From the NCBI GenBank assembly GCA_965153455.1, contig OZ234503.1, positions 2,666,001-2,730,000 of the forward strand: a DNA stretch of 64,000 bases, written 5' to 3'. The notes beneath the pieces are model-generated. The model saw only the letters and a list, made by a program, of their open reading frames with translations. It was not told the DNA's origin and made no database searches. A program made the position numbers and the translations under genes. Positions 15,470 to 24,454 of the stretch are shown here, one piece after another; positions within the stretch are counted from its first letter, which is position 1, and each line of letters opens with the position of its first letter. The stretch is from Sphagnum compactum (taxonomy: Eukaryota > Bryophyta > Sphagnopsida > Sphagnales).

Positions 15470-16200
15470 CTGGTCCTTCCCTCTTTCTCCTCTCTTTGAA
15501 CTTGGGTCCTTCCCTCTCTTTCCTCAAGCTCGAGCTATTGCTACCCTAGTCACTCTCCTTGAGTTTGAGTTGTTGTTTCCCTGGTTTTTTTTTTTCCAAG
15601 TTCAAGTTCAAGTTGCTACTACCCTAATTTCTCTCTCCTCAAGTTAAAGCTAGAGCTACAACTGTTATTGCCATGGTCTCTTTCTTCGAGCCCAAACTCA
15701 AACTGTTACTACCCTAGTTTCTTTCTCCTCAAATTTGAGTTGGACTACTCTATGGTCTTTCCCTCTTTTTCCTCTCCTTAGGCTCGAGCTCGACTACTTT
15801 GTGGTCCTTTTCTTTTTCTCCTCTCCTCGAGCTCAAGCTTGACTTCTACTTGGTCCTTCCCTCTTTCTATTTTCCTCGAGCTTGATTTGAGTTATTGTTG
15901 CTTTTGTCTCTTTTTCTTCTCTTCTCCTTGAGCTGCCCTAATCCTTCTCTCTCTCCCTCCTTTCCTTGAGTTTGAACTTCACTATTCCCTAGTCCTTCCC
16001 TTTCTCTCCTCTCTTCGAACTCAACTCGAACTGTTGGCACGTAGTCTCTCTTTTCTTTCCTTGAGCTTAAGTTTGAGCTGCCCTGATCCTTCTCTCTCCT
16101 CTCCTCAAGTTCAATGCTGCCTTGGTCCTCTTCTATTTCTTCTTCTCTCCTTTTCTCTCCTCAAGTTGTTGTTGCCTTGATTCTCTGGTCCCCTGGTCTT
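15470..16200. repeat. Pyrimidine-rich degenerate tandem repeat
   Basis: The plus strand is dominated by C and T. Variants of tccttccctctttctcctct alternate with cgagctcgagctyr-type phrases and ctaccctagt. The period is irregular (roughly 60-90 bp). Strong strand asymmetry (poly-pyrimidine/poly-purine) makes it a candidate for unusual DNA conformations. No gene recognised. Confidence 0.7.
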
Positions 16201-16269
16201 CTAATTCCTTTCCTCCCATAACCCCCCGCCTGCCATCGCTGCAAAACAACGTCGCTGTCACGACGGAAA

Positions 16270-16600
16270 CTTGCAGCGTTCCTGCGACACATGTTGCAGC
16301 GCCGTAGCGTCGCAGCTTCACGAGCTGCAGCGCCATAGCGTCACAACGTCGGAGCATCGTGAGCTGCAGCGTCACAATGTCGGAGCGTCGTGAACTGTAG
16401 CGTCACAACGTCGGAGCGTCGTGAGCTGCAGCGTCACAATGTCGGAGCGTCGTGAACTGTAGCGTCACAACGTCGGAGCGTCGTGAGCTGCAGCGCTGCA
16501 ACGTCACAACGTCGCAGCGTCGTGAGCTGCAACGTCACAACGTCGCGTTGCAGCGTCACCACGTCGCAACGTCATGAGCTGCAGCGCCATCGTTATAGCA
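16270..16600. repeat. CpG-rich ~31-bp tandem array
   Basis: Units of the form gcgtcacaacgtcggagcg followed by tcgtgagctgca repeat about ten times. Between 16340 and 16500 two forms alternate: aacgtc...gagctgcag and aatgtc...gaactgtag. They differ at C/T and G/A positions only. CpG and CHG density is far above the neighbouring DNA. The long frames on both strands here are artefacts of the repetition. Confidence 0.85.
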
Positions 16601-16659
16601 ACGCCCTTGCACCATCGCTGCGTTGCGAGCGGCAGCGCTGCCATTGTAGCAACGGCATT

Positions 16660-16990
16660 CGACCTTCGTCCGTTCGACTGTCGTCGGACGTCCGTCACAT
16701 TTTCGTCCGACATTCGTCGAAAGTCCGTCCGGGTTTCGTTCGACTTTCGTCGGACGTCCGTTGGGATTTCATCCAACTTTCGTCAGACTTCCATCTGGCT
16801 TTCGTCAGACTTTCGTCGAACTTCTATCCGACTTTCGTCAAACTTTCGTTTGACTTTCGTCGGGATTTCGTCCGACTCCCGTCTGATCGACGTCCGTCGC
16901 ACTTCCGTCCGACTTTCGTCGGACGTTCGTTGCACTTTTGTCCTGTCGTCCTGCCATCTTGAAGGCCTTTCGTCCTACCGTTCATTCCCT
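16660..16990. repeat. TTCGTC-rich degenerate tandem array
   Basis: Short phrases such as cgactttcgtcggacgtccg recur with about 12-36 bp spacing. The low-complexity translation (Arg, Ser, Phe, Asp repeats) argues against a gene. This CpG-rich block ends about 130 bp before the primer-binding-site-like sequence of the retrotransposon. Confidence 0.75.
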
Positions 16991-17125
16991 TCAACACATT
17001 GTATTTTTCAAACCATACGTTGTGTTAGAACTTTGTAGGTAGTGTTCTATATTGTTAAGAAATTTAGGGCATGGGACAACACCATGTCTTCGAATAAAGA
17101 GAGCACTACCGTTCAGCCAGAGCCC

Positions 17126-17137
17126 AGGTATCAGCTA
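17126..17137 (+). other. Putative primer binding site (tRNA-iMet type)
   Basis: The sequence aggtatcagcta resembles the common plant PBS TGGTATCAGAGC, with GGTATCAG exact. It lies about 300 bp before the first gag-like codons, as expected for an internal 5' leader. A terminal CA of the LTR would precede it (cccA). Confidence 0.5.
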
Positions 17138-17439
17138 TGAAGTAACACACAATCATTCGAGCCGATTTCTTTGAGTTCACGATCTTCACGACGATACCAT
17201 CAAGCGTCTATAACACCACTGTCATCTAGTACAACTCCTCTCTGAAATTCAGGTTTAGGTTACACTACATGAACTGTACATCAAAATCCATTTGGAGGGG
17301 TCAATTAGTGGGGTACGGCTGCAACTGCACCAACTTTCACACCATCAACGTATATTCCATTACAAGCCGTGACCTCTACACCAATATACACCATGGAGAT
17401 CAATAGTTCTTCTGGGAGAATTTAGAAATTTAGCGGAAC

Positions 17440-19540
17440 GCATAATTTTTTTGAGGGAGTTCAAGGCAACTTTCTCAACTATGGTTTGTGAACTAGAGCT
17501 GAAGTATGGCGTTAATTACACTGAGGCGTTCGCATTCAAACAACTGGCCCATTACGTGCACTATGAGGCATTGGATGTTTATGAGCAACATTCTCCAAGG
17601 ATTTTAGGCATCACTGAAATCCCCAATCCAGTTTATGCCACAACCATCGCCACTCTCAAGCTGCACTACAAGCTACTATTGCACATCATGGGACTGTGCC
17701 CAATAATCGAGACCCAATACCTGCTTCAGTAAACCTTTCTCCTCAACAACTCATTACTGCTACCGCAAACATCCCTCCCACCATCGATGCATTAGATTTT
17801 GTTGATCCAATGGGGGAATTATTTCGAGTGCTTGAGCTGGAATTTCCAGTGAAAAGTTTTGAAAAAATTCTGCAACTCCCCACCTTCTCTCGGCAAAAGG
17901 AGGAAACCCTCAAAATGCTCTACAGGAGGCTTCTCAAGCTTAAAGAGGATACTCAAAGCATCACAGACCTGGAAGCTGCCCATCGGTATCTTCGTTCGTT
18001 GGAAGGTACTCCGACACTCCATGCGCAGGTTTTGCAACGAGTTTTTGCAGACTTTGGAGACTCGTACACTTTGCTGGATGTGTACAACATTTCTGAAAAG
18101 CTAGAACTGGCTCATGCACATTATGAGGCCAGTACTATGAGGCCTCCATCATGTTCAAAGCCTCATCCTCCACCAGCTGCGCCAACTAAATCATCACATT
18201 CTTCTTCAAGGGCTAAAGGGGTGCACTCGGCTACACGCATCCTACCTTTTTGCAATTACTGTGGCAATCGTGCCCACAAAGCTAGTGAGTGCAACATTCC
18301 TTCTCAGGATCTCCTTTGTGGGAAAGAGGGACATCAGGAAGCTGTTTGTTTTGCCAAGTTCCCAGAACGGAAGCAACTCCGATTACCACGGCAAAATCTG
18401 CTAGCATCTTCTGCTACACTTCAACCAAAAGCCAAGGCACCTCAGCGTTCCACTCAGGCTTTTCCCACCAAGGGTAATTCCAGTAAGAATGCTAAGAAGA
18501 AGGAGCACAATGCTGACAAGAGGGAGGTGCTTCAAGCCCATGCCACTCAAGTTCAAACTCTGCAAAATGAACTCGAATATTTGAGGCCCCAACTTGCTAA
18601 TCTAAAAGGCAAGTCTTCCCAACCAGCTAGTCATGCCTAACCTATACAGGGTTCACGATCAAGGGAGGGACCTCCTAGGTCGTTCTACGGCCTCCCACAC
18701 GATGCCATGGTTGGGGAATATGTTTTTTCCAGTGCACACAATTCTAGTCTCACACCAGAATTGACCAATTCTTTTTGCCGTTCCTACTTCGTGGCACAAG
18801 AAGCTAATGTGGCACCCAGAGTTTCTGCCACTAGGCAAGTAATTCAGACTGATGGACTCGCATCTGGTTCAAGTCCTAATACCAGGGCTAGAGGAGCTCG
18901 AGTAGTCATGCCACAATCTTTTCGTCCTCTCAACACGGAAGAAGAACGCACCTTGTTGGCGAGAGGGGAGGAGACTACTACACCACAAGTTGTTAGGGCA
19001 TCAAATTCGCGTGTCGAAGGAATACATGTACATCAGGAAAACACACAATTTCCCACTGATCAACTTATGGAATGCCAATTTCAAATGCATGAAGTGGCGC
19101 AAAAGCTTGTAAGTACACCATTGTTTAGTTTTCAAGATTTGAAGCAAAGCACCAGGGACATAATTGCAGTACCAGAGGATACCCTGAACACTACATCAGG
19201 TCCTCTACCAATCCCTAATCCACATGCTACAGAGGTCCCATCCAACACCTTGGAGAGACATTCGATTGGCTCACGTGTTGCAGATGGCGTTCGTAATTTG
19301 GTCACTAGTTCTAGCATGGCTAAACTAGTGCACTTTCCTACCTCTGATTCTACATTCACATATCAGAAGGGAGTTAAGAACACCTCACTTGTGGATTTGT
19401 TACTCAGCAAAGGCGTTGTGGATAGCCATTCTCTCCACAAAGTCTCTCATTCATTTCCGAAGGTGGTGCCTAGTGAGAGAACTTCCATCGCCACTGGAGT
19501 TGCCATTGTCGACAATATTGGGTCAGCAATCCAAGTGGGA
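17440..19540 (+). pseudogene. gag: gag region of the Ty3/gypsy element (frameshifted)
   Basis: Capsid-like residues start near REFKATFSTMVCELEL (17451). They continue in another frame from 17696, through LEAAHRYLRSLEGTP and LDVYNISEKLELAHAHYEA, so a frameshift lies near 17690. A canonical CCHC zinc knuckle, CNYCGNRAHKASEC, is at 18251-18292. A second knuckle follows but has lost its first cysteine (LLCGKEGHQEAVC). The frame is then cut by TAA at 18638 and continues in the same frame into a Ser/Thr-rich linker towards the protease. Gag packages element RNA and nucleates virus-like particles. This copy is broken. Confidence 0.8.
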
Positions 19541-19940
19541 GGACATACACCCAGAGTGGTACTTCTTGATACAGGTGCCTAACCAGTGATTCTTGGAGTT
19601 CAATTCGCCAAGCAGATGGGCATGCTTGACTCCAAACTACGGAAATCTATGTGGCAGATTCGCACCGCTAGTGGGAACGTAGAGGAGGTACTTGCGGAAA
19701 GCTCGGATTTGATTGCACTTGACTTCAATGAAGGTATAGATCAGGAGCTTTGCTTACAAGTCAGATGTCTAGTCACCAATGCCACCAGTTATGATGTGCT
19801 CATTGGGCAAGAGGCCCTGTTTCCACCAGGTTTCACAATTGACAACTGGTTCGAGCATGCGTATTATCGAATGGATTGGGAGACTAATGGCCACCACCTG
19901 GTATACATACCCCTTGATTTACATGGAGACCATAATCCTA
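19541..19940 (+). pseudogene. pr: Retroviral-type aspartic protease domain
   Basis: The active-site triad sits in VVLLDTGA at about 19557-19579. It is followed directly by a TAA stop (19580-19582), where the family usually has a polar residue, then PVILGVQFAKQMG in the same frame. The flap/C-terminal half is seen as SYDVLIGQEAL, the usual hydrophobic-Asp/Ala-IxG block. The domain would mature Gag-Pol. It is inactivated here by the nonsense codon in the active-site loop, unless that stop is read through. Confidence 0.8.
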
Positions 19941-20079
19941 TGGCTCACCATTGTATGCTCAAGGAAGCACACACTATTTCTTACATACAACAAGCTAGCC
20001 ACGAGTGGATAGAGGGAGATGAAGAGGAAATAGCTCACGCCCAAGCTACTGAAAGCTTGAAGGTGGTTCCTACTGACAT

Positions 20080-21102
20080 TCAACACGGACCAGAGGTTTT
20101 ACAGAGGTTCAAAGCAGCCCACAAGCTCTTGGTCAAAGCTCTGTCTAGTTTTCCACAACAGTTTACAACCACCGCATGGAAGGTCAGTTTCACTTTCTTG
20201 CCCTGTGACATACAACTAATTCAGAAGAAGCATATGAAATTACTTGGCCCCGTGGACCTCATCATTTCAGGTTGGGAGTGTCAAGGATTTTCAGCGACTG
20301 GATTTGGAGAAGGCTTGAGTGACACAAGATCCGGTCTCTTCACGGACATGGTAAGATTGATCACCTGGGCTCAAGATTTCCCCTACACTTGGTTATGTAA
20401 TTGAGAACACCCCTTCTCAGCTTGACCAGAGGGAGAAAGTCCAGGAGCACTACACGCTAGTCTAACATTACCTTGGAGAATTGCTCCTACTTAATGCGGC
20501 ACAATGCGGTTCCTATGCGCATCGGCTGCGCAATTGGTGGACCAACCTTGCACCACTCTCAGTTCTGCAATTGGCTCTGAGATACACCATCAGAGAGCCC
20601 AACCTGCACGTTTCTCACATATTGGATGATCAGAAATCTTGCCAACCAATTACAAGGCAAGAGAAACCTCTTTGGTTTCTTGCGAACACAATAGGAAAAC
20701 TAAGAGGTGTTTGGCCCACCTTTGTCTCCTTCCCAAGAGCACACGCCTCTCAGGGAGATGGACCAGGTCTGGTGTATCGTCAATCTTCAGCCACTTGGGA
20801 TGAACCAAGCCCAGAAGAAAGAGAAAGGGCTATGGGGTTCCAAACTGGCACTACTAGTCACACCAAGGTGACTAGATTGGAGCGTAATGTTCTACTGGGG
20901 AGAGGACCTGAACTCCCTTACATGGTTGTTGGTAACCTGTGTACTCTTTCAGATGTACACAACACCAACACTGATTCAATCAGCTTGCAGCTCTGGCAAT
21001 GCGACTACATGGCACCCCGACCAAATACACTTGCCTATCTCCGACACTCTACATTTCACTCTTAGTGTTGGGGGGGAGGAGGTACCATGTAATTTGACTT
21101 AA
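20080..21102 (+). pseudogene. C5 cytosine DNA methyltransferase domain inside the retrotransposon
   Basis: This domain lies between protease and RT. Motif IV with the catalytic cysteine is VDLIISGWECQGFSATG (Cys codon 20279-20281), followed by GFGEGLSDTRSGLF, the block seen in bacterial Dcm-like and eukaryotic C5-MTases. Motif VI is VIENTP (20397-20414, +1 frame). A motif VIII-like block is AAQCGSYAHRLR (20496-20531). Motifs IX-X appear as PSPEERERAMGF (20805-20840) and, after another frameshift near 20900, DLNSLTWL (20902-20925). Upstream, AAHKLL...FPQQF...LPCDI resembles the stretch between motifs III and IV. No SAM-binding motif I (FxGxGG) is visible, so the N-terminal part seems deleted. 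The proline usual before the catalytic Cys is Glu. A TAA at 20463 and two frameshifts break it. Retrotransposon-encoded C5-MTases have been reported from charophyte algae and dinoflagellates. Confidence 0.85.
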
Positions 21103-21299
21103 GTTGTTTCTGATACACCTGGAAGTACATCAGCTTCTGGAGAAACAATTACAACCTTCTACGAATCTGTGCAATTGGATAGTGGAGAACCCAATACACT
21201 AGGTTCTTCAAACACACTTTCAACCTCCATGTGTTTCCAACTATCCTTTTGTTATGGGGAACCAGCTCACCAAGAAGGAGAGAGTCTAGGTCACAGACT

Positions 21300-22570
21300 T
21301 GCTAATTAAGTATGAGAATGTGTTCGCATTCTCAATGAAAGACTTAGGTAGGTGTAAGACCATGCAGTTCTCTATAGACCTTGCAGATGAAACACCCATC
21401 TATCAGAGGAGGCATAGGTTGAGCAAACATTAGTGGGAAACGGTAGATAAATGATGCAAAGAGCTCCATGAGGCTGGTCTCATTCAGCCATCAAGTTTTG
21501 ATTTCATAGCCGCTATAGTAATGCCAGCAAAGAAGGATTCAGCTGGATTATGGACTAAGAAAAGGATGTGCGGGGATTATAGGCCTTTGAGCCTGGTTAC
21601 ACCTCAGGACAGGTACCCCATGCCCATCCCTAAAGAATTGTTTGATAACAGTGGAGAGTCAAACATCTTCACAATTGTGGATCTGAGGCAAGGCTTTAAC
21701 CAGATTATGCTCGTTGCAAAAGATCGCAAGAAAACAGCATTCCATGGAAGCAACAAGTTGTGGGAATGGCTTGTGATGCCTTTTGGATTGAAGAATGCAC
21801 CTGTCTTCTTTCAGCAAGTCATGGACTAGGTTCTCGAAGGGGCAGATTTCCTGAAATGCTACATAAATGATGTCCTAGTGCATAGCAAGGGACTCCTGCA
21901 ACACTTGGCTCATCTTGAGGAGTTATTCAAGAGGCTCCACGAAGTCAATATGAAGATCCATTCTAAAAAGTGTGAGTTTGCTGTCACCTTAGTAGTCTAC
22001 CTTGGACATAGAATTTTGCCAAATGGTATTATGGCTCATTGGGCCAAAGTAGTAGCCATTTTGGAGATGCCCGATCCTACTGATGTTCACACTTTGAGGA
22101 GCTTCATCCGACTATGTAATTACTACAGGATTTATGTCCAAGACTTCAGTACTATTGCTCATCCTTTCTATGCATTGTTAAAGAAGGATGTTGCTTGGAC
22201 ATGGAGTGAAGAGGCTCAGGAAGCTTTCAACACACTCAAGGAAAAGCTTTCAGAGTTCCCCATTATGAGAAGACTTGATTTTAGCAAGGTTTTCATTCTA
22301 CACATTGACTGGAGTGCTTTTGGTATTGGTGCTATTCTTGGCCAACTAGATGAGGAAGGCAAGGAATATGTTATCGCCTATGCATCCCAAAGCAACAACA
22401 AGGTTGAGAGCAACTACTCTTCATACGAGGGGGAGTGTCTTGTTGTTGTATGGGCCGTCATACATTTCAGGCCCTATCTTTATGGCACTGAGTTCACTTT
22501 GTATACCGACCACCAGCCTATCAAGTGGTTGATGACCAATGACAAGCTTACTGGTAAATTAGCTAGTTAG
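21300..22570 (+). pseudogene. pol: Reverse transcriptase and RNase H of the Ty3/gypsy element
   Basis: RT begins near IKYENVFAFS (about 21303) and shows the gypsy blocks CGDYRPLSLVT, YPMPIP, FTIVDLRQGFNQI (first catalytic Asp), TAFHG, VMPFGLKNAPVFFQQVMD and LGHRIL. The YIDD box reads YIND (21860-21871), with the first catalytic Asp replaced by Asn, so polymerase activity is expected to be lost. Stops interrupt the frame at 21431, 21452 and 21827; all continue in the same frame. RNase H follows from HIDWSAFGIGAILGQ through SSYEGECLVVVWA to LYTDHQPIKWL, with the D-E-D residues present. The frame is lost near 22571. Confidence 0.9.
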
Positions 22571-22929
22571 CTCGTTGGGTGCTTATACTTCAGGAATATG
22601 AGTTCAAGGTTATTCACTAACCTGGTATTACACCTCAGAACGCGGATACCATGTCGCGGAGACCCCTCCCTACCTTTGAAGATTTCTCAAAAGCCAAGCA
22701 AGACTTCGACGAGATTCCGGCTGTACATGTATCTTATGCATCTAGTTATCTTGCACTACTGTAATGTAACCTAGTTGAACATCCCATTTTGGATATATGG
22801 GAGGACTTAGACACTCTGAGGTTTCTTCAGCATGGGGAATTCCCTCCCCAAGTTACATCAAGCCATCGGGATTGCATACAACAACGGTCAAAACGCTACT
22901 CATGGAGGGACAATCACCTCGTCCGATGC

Positions 22930-24060
22930 TTACCACAAGGCGACAGAGTGTTTCTTCCACCACATGAACGGCTTGGTCTTATTCAGAAGGTACACTCAAA
23001 GCTTGGACATTTTGGAAATTAAGCGTACTTATAGCCTTCTCGCTCCTCATTACCATTGGAGAGGTATGTATGCTCAAGTTCGAGACGTCATTGCTAGGTG
23101 TGAACAATGTGATAGAGTGAGAACTTCCTTCTCCTCTCGACAGCTCACGCTTTCTCCACTACCTATTCAGGGCATGTTCTATCGCTGGTCATGTGATTTA
23201 GCTAGAGAATTACCACAGACCTCCAGGGGTAATGTCTACATCATGATTGTGATTGAGCATTTTTCAAAGTGGGTCAAACTTGTTGCGCTGCCGGACAAGT
23301 CGTCACACAACACCAGCCATGCTTTCTTACAACAGGTCCTAAGTAGGTTTGGGGCTTGTGCTAAGTGCCTTACTGATCAAGGATCAAAATTGAGAGGAGA
23401 ATTCCAAGACCTACTTGACCATGCTCTCATTGACCATCGCCAGATTTCAAGGGATCATCCCCAAGCTGATGGCCTTGCAGAAAAGATGGTTTAGACATGC
23501 AAGAAGGGACTTCGAAAGATTTGCCTCATTAGGAACAAAGAGGATTGGGACCTTGCCCTACCTTACATCGCCATGGGTTATAGGATGTCCAAACATGCTT
23601 CTTTGTTTCATTTCTCTCCTTACTTTCTACTTTTTGGGAGACATCCCATTCCACCCTCTTCCATCGTTGCTTAAATGGACCAGGTTGTGGACTTGGACTC
23701 CCCAGCCACTTGGGCTAGGGTCATTGCAGAAAGGGCTGCTCTATTCAGGAGGGTTATGCCCATGGCCATGGAGAACCTGTCCATTGCACAACATCGAGAC
23801 ACCTTACGGTATGCACACACACGAGGTGGCAGTTACAAACCTAAGGTGAGACAATTTGGTGTTGGTGACTTTGTGTATCTTGAACGGCAACCCAATGATA
23901 CTCTAGACACTTCTTCTGGTCGCACTATCTTGAGGATTAAGGCGATTAGGCCTTCAGGTGTGTTGGAGTTGCAAGGAGCTGACGGACGCACAATTCGGAA
24001 TCATTCCAAAAATTGTGCGCCCTGCCACCTGCCGAACTTGGATCCTACCATCATCACGTC
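22930..24060 (+). pseudogene. int: Integrase of the Ty3/gypsy element (DD35E intact, frame broken)
   Basis: The HHCC zinc domain is split by a frameshift near 23018: HSKLGHFG in one frame, then RTYSLLAPHYHWRGM and CEQC in the next. The catalytic core has Asp at 23195 (SCDLA), Asp at 23375 (LTDQG) and Glu at 23480 (GLAEKM); the last two are 35 codons apart, the canonical DD35E spacing. Stops at 23492 (after MV) and 23672 lie in the same frame. The C-terminal part has a GPY/F-type module (RIKAIRPSGVLELQG) and ends in CAPCHLPNLDP, leading straight into the PHD finger. There is no chromodomain. Confidence 0.88.
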
Positions 24061-24088
24061 GATTTGGATTCCTCCACTTGATTATCCA

Positions 24089-24241
24089 TGTCAGGTATGT
24101 CAAAGGATAAACGATGCTGATTAGATGCTGCTTTGCGATAACTGTAATGGTGGATACCATCTCTTCGGCCTCAAGCCGGAGCTCACTCAAGTTCCCGCCG
24201 ACATTTGGTATTGTTCATCATGTTCTCTTGCAGCACCGTGA
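24089..24241 (+). pseudogene. PHD finger at the integrase C-terminus
   Basis: In the integrase frame the order of zinc ligands is CQVC (24089-24100), then after a TAG stop at 24122-24124 MLLCDNCNGGYH, then LFGLKPEL, then WYCSSC, and a terminal TGA at 24239. This is the C4HC3 PHD pattern, with the typical MLLCD.C..GYH..CL.P.L..VP...W.C..C phrasing. The fifth cysteine is Gly (GGC at 24167). PHD fingers read histone H3 tails. Attached to an integrase it would be expected to guide integration to particular chromatin, the job chromodomains do in chromoviruses. It is non-functional here because of the stop and the lost ligand. Confidence 0.85.
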
Positions 24242-24280
24242 ATTCTACTCAGACCATGCCACGCTTTTCCTAGCTCAGGT

Positions 24281-24291
24281 TTGGGGGGGGA
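24281..24291 (+). other. Putative polypurine tract of the retrotransposon
   Basis: The run ttgggggggga lies 40 bp after the last coding stop of the element and just before a region free of coding signal, the position expected of a PPT. The following bases (tacatgag) would start the 3' LTR. Confidence 0.5.
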
Positions 24292-24454
24292 TACATGAGA
24301 ATTTCATCTCAGCTTCCTCTTATGCATCATATATATATGTGCATGCATATCTTTTTGGTTGAATAGTTTTTACTTTTGGCTGGTTTTAGTCTTTTTGTTT
24401 AGTAGAATTTACTATGGATTTGCACCCTTACGACACCGTACGTCACGACATTAC

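Larger units (their letters stand above)
17126..24291 (+). mobile_element. Decayed Ty3/gypsy LTR retrotransposon (internal region) with DNA methyltransferase and PHD finger
   Basis: The order PR - RT - RNase H - INT defines Ty3/gypsy. A C5 DNA methyltransferase domain is inserted between protease and RT, and a PHD finger follows the integrase. The interval runs from a tRNA-iMet-like primer binding site (17126) to a polypurine tract (24281-24291). The 3' LTR would begin at about 24292, but no matching 5' LTR was found: the DNA upstream of 17126 is CpG-rich satellite. In-frame stops lie at 18638, 19580, 20463, 21100, 21431, 21452, 21827, 22618, 23492, 23672 and 24122. Frameshifts are inferred near 17690, 20395, 20900, 21300, 22571 and 23018. 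The copy cannot be autonomous. The coding blocks are still easily recognised, so the decay is moderate. Confidence 0.9.

Noticed and set aside
16483-17038. Long open frames on the plus strand rich in Arg, Ser, Phe and Asp, and the opposite-strand frame at 16504-16776
   Set aside because: They are translations of CpG-rich tandem repeats; open in several frames at once and without any domain.
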